Assembly (NCBI GenBank): GCA_026708585.1
Contig: JAPOUQ010000061.1
Span: 1 to 64,000 of the forward strand
From: Gammaproteobacteria bacterium
Lineage (GTDB): Bacteria > Pseudomonadota > Gammaproteobacteria > Arenicellales > Poriferihabitantaceae
Length of the DNA: 64,000 bases
Direction of reading: 5' to 3'
A program made the translations under genes and the position numbers. This document shows, in pieces, positions 30,330 to 39,249 of the stretch (its first letter is position 1; every line of letters begins with the position of its first letter). Below the pieces are notes generated by a model. That model was given only the letters and a program-made list of their open reading frames with translations. It was not told where the DNA came from and searched no databases.

Positions 30330-31616
30330 TTAACCATCATAAGAAATGCGGTAGATTGCACCAACTTTGTCATCTGAGACTAGGATGGAGCCATCCACAT
30401 ATTGTTGTACGTCTACCGGGCGTCCAGAGTAAACTCCATTCGATTGCAACCATCCTTCAGCAAAAGGTATCATTTCTTTCGCATTGCCTTCTTCATCTAG
30501 AAAAGTCACCATAACCCGAGCACCGCGTGGCACTACAGCGTTCCAAGAGCCGTGCTGGGCACTGAAAATTGCTCCCTTATACTTTGCCGGAAACATGTCA
30601 CCAGTGTAGAACATCATGCCTAAGTCCGCTGCGTGGGCAATGGTTTCCACTTGTGGTGGGACATAACGTGCAAGTTTATCCGCAGGAATTTCCTCATTGG
30701 CATATTCATTGGTACGTACTTCACCTCCACCATAGTGTGGATGGCCATACCACAAGCCATCTTCAGGGATTCGGTTTAATTCTCCAGGAGGAGTTTCATC
30801 GCCCATGCCATCCACTTGATTATCGGTGAACCACAGAGAACCATCAGCAGGGTTGAAGGCATGGCCAACTGAATTTCGAATGCCGGTAGCGATAACTTGA
30901 CGATCACTTCCATCGCGATTCATGCGCAGCATTCCGCCAATTCCAACCCTATCGTACAGTTCCTGCTTTTCAGGTGGAGATACATTATAAGGTTGACCAA
31001 GGCTGACATATAACTTGTTGTCAGGTCCAATGGCACACACTCTAGCAGTATGATTGTAAGACTCCTCCTCAGTAGGAATCAGTTTACCCTGAGGTACAAT
31101 TGGGATCGCAACTGTATCTGGACTTTCCATAAAGAACTCGGCGGCAGGGAACATCAGAATACGATTACGTTCCGCTACAAACAAAAAGCCGTCAGGTGTA
31201 TAACAGACTCCATTCGGTATGTCGAACTGAACACTTGGACTGAATTCTTCAACGGTATCTGCCACATTGTCGAGATCACGGTCTGTGGCTGCCCATACCT
31301 TCGTCTTGCGAGTGCCAATCCACACTGTACCCTTATTGCGTCCGATTGCCATATGTCGAGCATCAGGAGCCAATGCAAAAAGTTCAATCTTGAAACCTTC
31401 GGGGAGTGAAATGGTCTCTAGAATTTGCCTGACATTGTTGGCGAAATCGCCACCTTGGTCAATCGTTTCACCTGCTCCGGTACCTGTGGTCTTGAATGCG
31501 CCAAGTTTACTTAGGTTATCCGCATCGGAAGCGAGGGCGTTGGCCCCAGTTAAAAACATGAGTGATGCAATAGTTGTTGCACACAAGTACTTTGGAATTG
31601 ATAGTTTTCTTTTCAT
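30330..31616 (-). CDS. PQQ-dependent sugar dehydrogenase-like protein
   Basis: A soluble periplasmic six-bladed beta-propeller dehydrogenase of the sGDH/sorbosone group, 428 residues from the ATG at 31616 where a signal peptide begins (LSIPKYLCATTIASLMFLTGANALA). Seen motifs include LPEGFKIELFA, DIPNGVCYTPDGFLFVAERN, IRNSVGHAFNPADGSLWFTDN, HPHYGGGEV, GAIFSAQHGSWN and GRPVDVQQYVDGSILVSDD. It would oxidise a sugar or alcohol and reduce the adjacent cytochrome c. No pqqABCDE genes are in the window, so the cofactor may be imported. The substrate is not predictable. Confidence 0.85.
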   Translation of the reverse strand: MKRKLSIPKYLCATTIASLMFLTGANALASDADNLSKLGAFKTTGTGAGETIDQGGDFANNVRQILETISLPEGFKIELFALAPDARHMAIGRNKGTVWIGTRKTKVWAATDRDLDNVADTVEEFSPSVQFDIPNGVCYTPDGFLFVAERNRILMFPAAEFFMESPDTVAIPIVPQGKLIPTEEESYNHTARVCAIGPDNKLYVSLGQPYNVSPPEKQELYDRVGIGGMLRMNRDGSDRQVIATGIRNSVGHAFNPADGSLWFTDNQVDGMGDETPPGELNRIPEDGLWYGHPHYGGGEVRTNEYANEEIPADKLARYVPPQVETIAHAADLGMMFYTGDMFPAKYKGAIFSAQHGSWNAVVPRGARVMVTFLDEEGNAKEMIPFAEGWLQSNGVYSGRPVDVQQYVDGSILVSDDKVGAIYRISYDG

Positions 31617-32066
31617 GTTGGTGTTTTCAAATTTGTATAAATTATTATGATAATCTGATGACAAGTAAAAACTCGACAAGCGCAAGTTAAACTTGTGTTT
31701 GAATGAGTACACCCTACGCAATTATTGCACTCATTTCAACAACAAACTCAACTGCATAAATCGAAAACCCGAAAGTACCCTCAATGCCTTATAGGGCGCG
31801 ATTTTTAAGGAGTCTGCAGAATTAACCAATGAGTGATCATCGGTTATTTTTGAAAACAACAGTTTATAAGGTTTTTCGCACCATACCGAACACTCGATTT
31901 GAGGATTAGTGCAAAGCGCAACATTCAAAGTGCAGGAATCTTTTTGGCGATTGTCGTTAGTAAATTGCAAATACGTTAGCAGAAAAATGATAGTTTTGGT
32001 TTAATAATTGTGCAAAAAGAACAGTCCCGAATTTCAGTTCAAAGCATAGTAATGGTTTCCAATTCC
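31617..32066. other. intergenic region upstream of the PQQ operon
   Basis: 450 bases between two minus-strand units. It must hold the promoter of the dehydrogenase operon and the end of the FAD oxidase unit, but no convincing -35/-10 pair, terminator hairpin or gene is visible. A 79-codon minus-strand frame near 31731-31970 has no recognisable feature. Confidence 0.4.
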
Positions 32067-33356
32067 TCAAGTATGAAGAAAGTTCAGACGGCCAAGCCTC
32101 AGTCCAGAAATCAGGGAACTCGAATCAGATTTGCCGAGTACCAAATCAGCAGTTGCAAGACCGGCCCCTGGTCCGATACCAAAGCCATGACCCGAAAATC
32201 CAGTTGAGATAATCAATCCCGGCACTGGATGGCATTCATCAATCACTGGAAGTTCGTCCGGCATAACATCAATCATGCCAGCCCATATTCTAGAAATCTT
32301 GATGTTGGCTAATTCTGGAAAAAGATATCCCAGTCTACTTTGAGCTTGTTTCAGTGAAGCATAATTGGGTTTTGGGTCAAGGACGCGTTCATGCTCAAAT
32401 GGGCTTCGATGGTTAGGAGAGGGAATGTTCGGCCATGACAGTTCAGTGAAGAACCGACGGGTAAGCTGCAGTTTGACCAATTCCTTAGAAGTGCGATAAG
32501 TTGGCAAATAGGATTGGGCAAATCGAAAGAAATCAGGGGTGATTGGACAATCTGCATTCCCGGCAGGAGCAATAATGTAGCTACCGTCAGGTCGTTTTCG
32601 AAGTCCTATACCCTGACTCCAGAGCGATGGACCGACAGCATGATCGATAGGCTGGGATTGCATGACAGAAGAAATCACTTTCAATTGGGGTAGCCGAATA
32701 CCGAACTGTCGACAGATATAGCGACTCCATGCACCACCGCAACAGACTACAACAGGCGCTCGGATACGGCCATGCTCAGTAATGACTCCGGCAACTCTAC
32801 CCGCTTCGATATCGACCCTGCGAACTGCACACTGCTCTAGGATCTGCCCGCCCTCTTTGACTGTTAGTTGTCCAAGGGCTCGTATCGCGAGATGAGGTTC
32901 AGCGCTCGCATCGCTAGGGGTAAATAATGCATCTCGAGTTTGCTTCTGAATACCCGGAGTAACAGTTTGCAGTTCCTGAACGCTTAGTATTTTTGAATCC
33001 AAACCAAATTCTTTGGCATGCTCTAGCCATTTCCGATTGGCTTCATAGCGTTTTTCAGTGTCTGACAAATATAAGGTTCCATTAACCCGAAATCCGATAT
33101 CATGATCGATCCTTGTCACGAACTCATGCCACAGTTCGAGAGATCGAATGATCAGGGGAATTTCAGCAGGATGACGTCCCTGTTTTCGGATCAGGCCCCA
33201 GTTTCGACTGGACTGCTCACAACCAACCCAACCTTTTTCACAAACCACCACATCAAGGCCGGCGAGAGCTAGATGATAGGCCGTAAAACAACCAATAATG
33301 CCACCGCCTATGATTACTGCATCTGCGGTTTGAGGCAAATGAGCGCGGGTACTCAT
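32067..33356 (-). CDS. FAD-dependent amine/amino-acid oxidase (DAO family)
   Basis: A 429-residue DadA/sarcosine-oxidase-type flavoenzyme. The Rossmann FAD motif AVIIGGGIIGCFTAYHLALAG is near the N-terminus and is followed by the EKG acid ribose contact; SRNWGLIRKQGRHP and the C-terminal GFSGHGFGIGPGAGLATADL complete the FAD site. No signal peptide. It overlaps the preceding pterin dehydratase gene by 4 bases and ends a three-gene unit. Substrate is unknown; secondary amines or D-amino acids are typical. Confidence 0.85.
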   Translation of the reverse strand: MSTRAHLPQTADAVIIGGGIIGCFTAYHLALAGLDVVVCEKGWVGCEQSSRNWGLIRKQGRHPAEIPLIIRSLELWHEFVTRIDHDIGFRVNGTLYLSDTEKRYEANRKWLEHAKEFGLDSKILSVQELQTVTPGIQKQTRDALFTPSDASAEPHLAIRALGQLTVKEGGQILEQCAVRRVDIEAGRVAGVITEHGRIRAPVVVCCGGAWSRYICRQFGIRLPQLKVISSVMQSQPIDHAVGPSLWSQGIGLRKRPDGSYIIAPAGNADCPITPDFFRFAQSYLPTYRTSKELVKLQLTRRFFTELSWPNIPSPNHRSPFEHERVLDPKPNYASLKQAQSRLGYLFPELANIKISRIWAGMIDVMPDELPVIDECHPVPGLIISTGFSGHGFGIGPGAGLATADLVLGKSDSSSLISGLRLGRLNFLHT

Positions 33357-33667
33357 GCAAAATAGGGTTGTGCGAGTTCTTCCATTTGTTGAGCAAGATC
33401 GACATCAAGTTGTGTAACACCACCACTACTATGGGTAGTCAAGGCTACCTCAACCGTTTTATAGACATTCGACCACTCTGGATGATGGTTCATTCTTTCG
33501 GACACGATTGCTGCGCTCATCATAAAACCCATGGCTTGAATAAAATTCTTGAACATAAATTTACGACACAGTTTATTGTCATCATATATCCATCCTCCTG
33601 AAGATTGCAGGTTCAGGATAGTAATCGCATTTTTGATTGCCTGCTGATCGAGCAGTTCTCTTGACAT
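33353..33667 (-). CDS. phhB: pterin-4a-carbinolamine dehydratase
   Basis: A 104-residue protein that dehydrates 4a-hydroxytetrahydrobiopterin, the by-product of aromatic amino-acid hydroxylases. The full family signature is present: E-x3-HHP-x5-Y-x9-H followed by D, seen in ERMNHHPEWSNVY and THSSGGVTQLDVDLA. No phenylalanine hydroxylase gene is in the window. It lies between an SDR and a FAD oxidase on the same strand. Homologues without hydroxylases can have a role in molybdopterin or transcription, so function here is open. Confidence 0.93.
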   Translation of the reverse strand: MSRELLDQQAIKNAITILNLQSSGGWIYDDNKLCRKFMFKNFIQAMGFMMSAAIVSERMNHHPEWSNVYKTVEVALTTHSSGGVTQLDVDLAQQMEELAQPYFA

Positions 33668-33697
33668 ATTAACTTCTCCAATATTGATTTGTATGTA

Positions 33698-34513
33698 TTA
33701 TGCGAACGGCCGAAAACTAGCTGATGCCCAAACCTCGCCAGTTAACGGATCATTCTCAATCATACTGCCTATACATTCAGCAATTTCCTGTGGGTGGATT
33801 TTTCTCCCAAGCCCGATATCCGGTTTCAGATGTTTATCGAAATACCCAACATCAACCTGATCGACCATAGGTGTGTCAACAAAACCCGGATGGACGATTT
33901 TCGTCAATACTCCATGCCGTAGTCCTTCCTTGTTGAGAGTTGTACAGGCTCCTCGTAGTCCCGACTTAGCAGACGCATAACTGATTTGTCCACGGTTTCC
34001 TCTGGATGATACCGAACCGATCATGATATTGACGCCCTGAATGCCCATATGAGAGTTCCACTTGTCTATTCTCTGCTGTTGCTGTTTACTGGCTATTCCG
34101 GCAATCGTCTCCATGGACCAGTAAATGGGATGCATCAAATTCACTTCTATTACCTGACGAAATTGCTGATCACTATAAAGTTCAATATTACCGGATTGCT
34201 TCTCGACCTGGACGGCCAATCCATCACGCAATATACCCGCTGCAGTAACACAAATCTCGACTGGCCCAAACTCCGATTTAAGAGTGTTAAATACACTTTT
34301 TCGGAAATCATTATCGCAGACATTCCCGCAAAATGGCTTGATGTTTGGATGACCCGAGGTGTTTTTCAAAGAATCTGCAATATCCAGACATTCGTCAGAT
34401 CGATCAACCAGACCAATGGCCCGAATCTTTTTGCCGATTAGATAATTTGCCATTGCTAATCCAATACCACCGGTTGCACCGGTAATAACGGCTACCTTGT
34501 TTTGAATATCCAT
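33698..34513 (-). CDS. short-chain dehydrogenase/reductase
   Basis: A classical SDR of 271 residues: cofactor motif GATGGIGLAMANYLI, acidic DRSDE at the end of strand 2 (suggesting NAD preference), TAAGILRDG, catalytic Ser in IGSVSS and YxxxK in YASAKS. The C-terminal HPGFVDTPM is typical. First gene of the SDR-phhB-oxidase unit and divergent to petA. Reduction of a pterin is conceivable from the neighbour but unproven. Confidence 0.88.
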   Translation of the reverse strand: MDIQNKVAVITGATGGIGLAMANYLIGKKIRAIGLVDRSDECLDIADSLKNTSGHPNIKPFCGNVCDNDFRKSVFNTLKSEFGPVEICVTAAGILRDGLAVQVEKQSGNIELYSDQQFRQVIEVNLMHPIYWSMETIAGIASKQQQQRIDKWNSHMGIQGVNIMIGSVSSRGNRGQISYASAKSGLRGACTTLNKEGLRHGVLTKIVHPGFVDTPMVDQVDVGYFDKHLKPDIGLGRKIHPQEIAECIGSMIENDPLTGEVWASASFRPFA

Positions 34514-34625
34514 AGAATGTTCCGTATTGGTAATCCAGATGATAATAGGGTTGAGTAGAAATAGGAGCAGTTTTATTCCCTGATTTCCTGACTGAGATGG
34601 TGAGTGATTCGCATATTGCTTCTGA

Positions 34626-34631
34626 TATAAT
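34626..34631 (+). promoter_or_regulatory. possible -10 element of the petABC promoter
   Basis: A perfect TATAAT lies 94 bases before the petA ATG in the divergent spacer. No good -35 is 17 bases upstream, so an activator or a weak -35 would be needed. Low-confidence assignment by position and -10 match. Confidence 0.35.
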
Positions 34632-34724
34632 TCCGCCTGTTAAATAACCATATCCAGAACATATACTGCATGAATTGAGTTTCTTTTGCAGTGCACATTA
34701 TATTTCAGAATCCAGAGGTTCGTG

Positions 34725-35336
34725 ATGACAGATGAAGATGTCGAAATGACAGAAGAAAATGTCAATACCAAGAGGCGCCTGCTAACAATTGCAACGACCG
34801 GTTTTGGTCTTGCCGGTGCAGCTGGATTAGCTGTTCCATTTGCAGGAAGTTTACTACCGAGTGAGAGAGCAAAAGCGGCTGGCGCCCCAATTGAAGTCGA
34901 TATCAGCAAACTAGAACCAGGCCAGCAAGTCACAGTTGAATGGCGTGGCAAGCCAGTCTGGATTATTCAACGCACACCGGAGGCACTGGAATTATTGCAA
35001 GGTATGGCCGATCGGTTGATTGATCCTGATTCCAACAGCAACCAACAACCCGAATATGCACAAAACCCCACCCGTTCTATTCGCCAAGATATTCTGGTAT
35101 TGGTCGGCATCTGTACACATCTTGGCTGTTCACCACAATATCATCCCGAGATTGGTAGTGTAACCTTTGATGAGGATTGGCGTGGTGGTTTCTTGTGCGT
35201 TTGTCATGGTTCCAAATTTGATCTTGCAGGGCGTGTTTATGCGGGCGTGCCGGCACCCAATAATCTCGAAGTACCACCACATCGTTATCTTGATGATAAT
35301 CGAATTCTGATCGGATTAGATCAGGAGGCATCATGA
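34725..35336 (+). CDS. petA: ubiquinol-cytochrome c reductase, Rieske iron-sulfur subunit
   Basis: The [2Fe-2S] subunit of cytochrome bc1, 203 residues from the ATG at 34725. The N-terminal segment NTKRRLLTIATTGFGLAGAA is both Tat-like (twin arginine) and the single membrane anchor. The cluster ligands are CTHLGC and CVCHGS, with the Pro-loop region after them (AGVPAPNNLEVP). Its stop overlaps the petB start. An upstream TTG in frame at 34686 is not needed. Confidence 0.97.
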   Translation: MTDEDVEMTEENVNTKRRLLTIATTGFGLAGAAGLAVPFAGSLLPSERAKAAGAPIEVDISKLEPGQQVTVEWRGKPVWIIQRTPEALELLQGMADRLIDPDSNSNQQPEYAQNPTRSIRQDILVLVGICTHLGCSPQYHPEIGSVTFDEDWRGGFLCVCHGSKFDLAGRVYAGVPAPNNLEVPPHRYLDDNRILIGLDQEAS

Positions 35337-36748
35337 AAGCTTTGATGCAATGGATTGATGAACGGTTCCCGCTGAGTAGCGTTGTTCGGGAACACATTAC
35401 TGAATATTACGCACCAAAAAATTTCAACTTCTGGTACTTTTTTGGCAGTTTGGCCACGCTGGTCTTGGTGTTGCAGATTGTGACCGGAATTCTGTTGGCA
35501 ATGAATTACAAGCCGGATGCTGATCTTGCATTCGCGTCTGTCGAGTACATTATGCGGGATGTATGGGGAGGTTGGTTTGTACGCTATATGCATTCAACAG
35601 GCGCATCGATGTTTTTTGTTGTCATTTACCTGCATATGTTCAGAGCTCTTATGTATGGGTCATATCGTAGCCCACGGGAATTGATCTGGATAATTGGTAT
35701 GGTCATTTATTTAGCCATGATGGTGTCTGCGTTTTTGGGTTACTTGTTGCCATGGGGGCAGATGTCTTACTGGGGTGCTCAGGTCATTGTGAACTTGTTT
35801 GAGACCCTGCCGATCATCGGTGGCCCGCTTTCCGAATGGATACGTGGTGATTATGTTATTTCTGATATCACCTTGAACCGATTCTATGCCTTGCATTACT
35901 TAGTTCCGTTTATTCTGGCTGGGTTGGTTTTTCTACATCTGGTGGCATTACACAAGACCGGCTCGAACAATCCAGACGGAATCGAGATTAAAAAAGGTCC
36001 GAAAGGCAATCGCTGGAGCGATAGTGCACCAAAAGATGGTATTCCATTTCATCCGTACTATACGGTTAAAGATCTTTTGGGAGCCGTTGTGTTCATGGCG
36101 ATCTTCTTGGCAATTGTATTTTTCATGCCAGAAATGTTTGGCTTTTTTATTGAAAAACCTAACTTTGAACCAGCAAATCCCCTGAAGACCCCTGAACATA
36201 TTGCGCCCGTTTGGTACTTCACACCGTATTATGCGATCTTGAGAGCGATCCCGAGTTTCGCCGGAACGCAGGTATGGGGGGTATTAGCGATGTTTATCTC
36301 GATTGCTTTATTTTTTGTATTGCCCTGGCTGGATCGAAGTCCAGTACGATCGGTTCGCTACAAAGGGCCAACTACCCGCTTGGCACTTGGCCTTTTCGTG
36401 ATTACATTCCTAGTGTTAGGCTGGTTAGGAATTCAGCCTCCAACCACTAGTCTCACGATTATGTCGCAGTTTTTTACTTTGTTATATATGCTCTTTTTTT
36501 TGCTATTCCCATGTTTTAGTTCAGCAGGTCAACCGTTACCTCTATTTGCGAAGGGATTACTCGCGATATCGATTTTTTCGGTACTTGCAACGATTGTATA
36601 TTGGTGGTTTCTATGGAGCGGCGGACCAACATTCACGCAAAAAATAAGCTATACGGCATTGACAGTTTTGGTGTTGTACTTGCTGGGTATCAAACCTCTC
36701 ATTAAACCAGAACTAACCAAAACAGTCCCAGAGAGGTTGACCAAATGA
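35333..36748 (+). CDS. petB: ubiquinol-cytochrome c reductase, cytochrome b subunit
   Basis: A full-length cytochrome b of 471 residues with the b6 and subunit-IV parts in one chain. Haem-ligating histidines are in RYMHSTGAS and in the FYALHYLVPF and HLVALHKTGS region; the quinol-oxidation site reads PVWY (in APVWYFTPYYAILRAIP) rather than PEWY. Eight or more membrane segments; the last ones, beyond residue 370, extend past the mitochondrial core. Overlaps petA and petC by 4 bases each. Confidence 0.97.
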   Translation: MKALMQWIDERFPLSSVVREHITEYYAPKNFNFWYFFGSLATLVLVLQIVTGILLAMNYKPDADLAFASVEYIMRDVWGGWFVRYMHSTGASMFFVVIYLHMFRALMYGSYRSPRELIWIIGMVIYLAMMVSAFLGYLLPWGQMSYWGAQVIVNLFETLPIIGGPLSEWIRGDYVISDITLNRFYALHYLVPFILAGLVFLHLVALHKTGSNNPDGIEIKKGPKGNRWSDSAPKDGIPFHPYYTVKDLLGAVVFMAIFLAIVFFMPEMFGFFIEKPNFEPANPLKTPEHIAPVWYFTPYYAILRAIPSFAGTQVWGVLAMFISIALFFVLPWLDRSPVRSVRYKGPTTRLALGLFVITFLVLGWLGIQPPTTSLTIMSQFFTLLYMLFFLLFPCFSSAGQPLPLFAKGLLAISIFSVLATIVYWWFLWSGGPTFTQKISYTALTVLVLYLLGIKPLIKPELTKTVPERLTK

Positions 36749-37491
36749 AATATCGTTCATTATTATTGATCGTTGTTTTTCTGATGCCTGTTTCCCTACA
36801 AGCAGCGAGTGGATATGATGTTAAGCTAGACCATTATGAGTATAGTGATAAGGACAAGAATTCCTTGCAAAGCGGCGCACGTCTTTTTGTTAACTATTGT
36901 CTTTCATGTCATAGCGCCCATTTCATGCGCTATAACCGGATGGCTAGAGATCTTGGCATCCCTGAACAAGTAGTTCGGGATAACATGATTTTTGATGATC
37001 GTAAAGTTGCCGACCCAATGACCACTACATTCAGCACTGAGGATGGAGAGGAATGGTTTGGGATTGCTCCTCCCGATCTAAGTTTAATTGGGAAGTTGCG
37101 AGATCCCGACTGGCTTTATACCTTCTTACGCTCTTTCTACAAAGATGATTCCACGGTAAGTGGATGGAATAACTCAGTATTCCCCAATGTAGCAATGCCT
37201 CATGCGATGTGGACCAAACAGGGAATTCAAAAGCCGATTTATACAACATCAGTTAATGATGCCGGTTATGAGACCAAGAAAATTACCGGGTTTGAATTGG
37301 TTCGTGATGGAACGATGACGCAGGAAGAGTTCGATCATGCGATGGAAGATTTAACGAACTTTCTCTATTACATGGCTGAGCCCAACCGGCAAGATCGAAT
37401 ACAGTGGGGTGTCTGGACGATGTTTTTTCTACTTGTTTTTGCCGTAGTGGCCTGGTTTTTAAAGAAGGAGTTTTGGCGTGATGTCCATTGA
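36745..37491 (+). CDS. petC: ubiquinol-cytochrome c reductase, cytochrome c1 subunit
   Basis: Cytochrome c1 of 248 residues, signal peptide at the start (RSLLLIVVFLMPVSLQA), haem motif CLSCH in NYCLSCHSAHFMRYNRMARD, and a C-terminal membrane anchor (WTMFFLLVFAVVAWFLKKEFW). The axial Met is probably in the PNVAMPHAMW segment. It carries electrons from the Rieske centre to soluble cytochrome c. Its end overlaps sspA. Confidence 0.96.
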   Translation: MKYRSLLLIVVFLMPVSLQAASGYDVKLDHYEYSDKDKNSLQSGARLFVNYCLSCHSAHFMRYNRMARDLGIPEQVVRDNMIFDDRKVADPMTTTFSTEDGEEWFGIAPPDLSLIGKLRDPDWLYTFLRSFYKDDSTVSGWNNSVFPNVAMPHAMWTKQGIQKPIYTTSVNDAGYETKKITGFELVRDGTMTQEEFDHAMEDLTNFLYYMAEPNRQDRIQWGVWTMFFLLVFAVVAWFLKKEFWRDVH

Positions 37492-38143
37492 AAATAACCA
37501 AGTGGATGATAATTTAGAAATTTCGGAGATGGATCGAAGGTCTTCGATGACCTTGTTATCCGATCCAGCCGATATATTTTGCCATTGCTGTCGAGCGGCA
37601 CTGTATGAGAAAGATATCGAGCTCAAGGTAGAATATGTGTCTGAAGATGAAGATGCAGAACGCATTAGTACGCACAATCCATTCCTTGAACTTCCGGTTC
37701 TGATTGACCGTGAAATTTCGTTGTATGATATGTCAGTTATTACGGAATATCTCGATGAGCGATATCCTTATCCACCGTTGATGCCGGTTGATCCAGTTGT
37801 TCGTGCCAAGGCCCGCTTGCTCATTTACCGCATGACCCGTGATTGGTTGAATCCACTGCATAATCTAGGCACAGGATTATTGCGAAAATTACCGGACTCA
37901 TTAAAGAAGAGTCTACTTGCTGGATTTGTTTCGATGGCTGAAATTGTGCAGGATCAGGAGTATTTTCTGGGCCCTGAATATTCTCTGGTTGATGCTTATA
38001 TGGGCCCATTGTTGTGGCGTTTACCAAATATGGATATTGAGTTGCCCACCTCGGCAAATCCGATACTCAAATATTCTCAGAATCTTTTTAAGCGAGAATC
38101 ATTCCAGCAAAGCCTGAGTGAAGTTGAAAGAGCGATGCGTTGA
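37481..38143 (+). CDS. sspA: stringent starvation protein A
   Basis: GST-fold RNA-polymerase-associated protein of 220 residues. The N-terminal thioredoxin-like half has MTLLSDPADIFCHCCR and NPFLELPVLIDREISLYD, followed by the hallmark ITEYLDERYPYPPLMPVDP. The N-terminus is about 15 residues longer than E. coli SspA. The ATG at 37481 lies 10 bases after AAGGAG and inside the end of petC; a GTG directly before it is also possible. petABC-sspAB is a standard gammaproteobacterial order. Confidence 0.93.
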   Translation: MSIENNQVDDNLEISEMDRRSSMTLLSDPADIFCHCCRAALYEKDIELKVEYVSEDEDAERISTHNPFLELPVLIDREISLYDMSVITEYLDERYPYPPLMPVDPVVRAKARLLIYRMTRDWLNPLHNLGTGLLRKLPDSLKKSLLAGFVSMAEIVQDQEYFLGPEYSLVDAYMGPLLWRLPNMDIELPTSANPILKYSQNLFKRESFQQSLSEVERAMR

Positions 38144-38162
38144 GCTATTTTCTGACAAGAAC

Positions 38163-38615
38163 ATGGTTAACGAGATGAACAAAGATTGCAAAGACGACTC
38201 GCCGGTAGGTACAAAGCCCTACATCATTCGTGCGATCTATGAATGGTCTATGGATCATCATCTTACTGCGCAGATTCTAGTCAATACTGACTATGAAGGA
38301 GTCGACGTGCCTGAGCAATACATAGAGAACAGCCGAATTATTTTGAATATTCACCCCAATGCAGTCGATCAGTTGGAAATCGGTAACTTTGAGATTACAT
38401 TTGTGGCGCGTTTTTTGGGTAAATCAGTTCGGGTCATCATTCCGGTCGCATCGGTAATGGCAATTTACGGTCGGGAAAACGGCCAAGGAGTGGTATTTGA
38501 ACAGGAACCTCAAGCAGAGTCTGAGCGAGAACGATCAATTGATGAGAATTTCGTTGATAAAGATACGGAGAAGGGTTCTTCAACAGAAGGCCCACATTTG
38601 AAACTGGTCAAGTAA
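38163..38615 (+). CDS. sspB: ClpXP protease specificity-enhancing factor SspB
   Basis: SspB tethers ssrA-tagged proteins to ClpXP. From the ATG at 38163 it has 150 residues: a substrate-binding beta domain (KPYIIRAIYEWSMDHHLTAQILV, GVDVPEQYIENSRIILNI, RFLGKSVRVIIPVASVMAIY) and an acidic flexible tail ending in the ClpX-binding module GPHLKLVK. An in-frame GTG at 38118 lies inside sspA and would add unrelated residues. Confidence 0.94.
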   Translation: MVNEMNKDCKDDSPVGTKPYIIRAIYEWSMDHHLTAQILVNTDYEGVDVPEQYIENSRIILNIHPNAVDQLEIGNFEITFVARFLGKSVRVIIPVASVMAIYGRENGQGVVFEQEPQAESERERSIDENFVDKDTEKGSSTEGPHLKLVK

Positions 38616-38672
38616 GCATTCTGCTGGACTGCTTGGTCCCCAAAGCCTAAACTTAAAAAATATTACTTAAAG

Positions 38673-39221
38673 ATGGAGCAATACCATGGCACTACGATAT
38701 TATCGGTTCGCAAGGGTAATCATGTTGTCCTTGGGGGCGATGGCCAGGTTTCTTTAGGTAATACGGTTTTAAAGGGGAACGCACGTAAGGTTCGCCGACT
38801 TTATCATGATCGTGTGTTGGCTGGATTCGCTGGGGGGACTGCTGATGCATTTACCTTATTTGAGAGATTTGAAGCTAAGCTTGAGAAGCATCAGGGACAA
38901 TTGGTTCGTTCCGCGGTTGAATTAGCAAAAGACTGGCGGACTGATCGTTTACTCAGAAGATTAGAAGCATTGCTTGCAGTTGCAGATAATGAAGCTTCAT
39001 TGGTAATTTCTGGAAATGGAGATGTGATTGAGCCTGAGCAGGGTGTGATGGCCATTGGATCAGGTGGGGACTACGCTAAGGCTGCTTCGATTGCTCTTTT
39101 GGAAAATACCAAACTAGATGCTGAGGAAATCGTCAGAGCCGGTCTTGATATTGCCTCAAGAATTTGCATATATACCAACAGTAACGTGACCATTGAAGCT
39201 CTCGGTCGTCCAGAATCCTAA
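38673..39221 (+). CDS. hslV: ATP-dependent protease proteolytic subunit HslV
   Basis: Threonine peptidase of the HslUV complex. The 182-residue precursor has a short propeptide (MEQYHG) before the catalytic TTILSVRKG; the Thr is exposed by processing. [46 protein letters not shown] and AIGSGGDYA follow the family exactly. The gene starts 57 bases after sspB and its end lies 28 bases before the hslU ATG. Confidence 0.97.
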   Translation: MEQYHGTTILSVRKGNHVVLGGDGQVSLGNTVLKGNARKVRRLYHDRVLAGFAGGTADAFTLFERFEAKLEKHQGQLVRSAVELAKDWRTDRLLRRLEALLAVADNEASLVISGNGDVIEPEQGVMAIGSGGDYAKAASIALLENTKLDAEEIVRAGLDIASRICIYTNSNVTIEALGRPES

Positions 39222-39249
39222 TCCTGAACCGCCCCAAAGACTCTCAACC

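Noticed and set aside
31731-31970. 79-residue minus-strand frame upstream of the PQQ operon
   Set aside because: Composition is not protein-like and nothing supports it.
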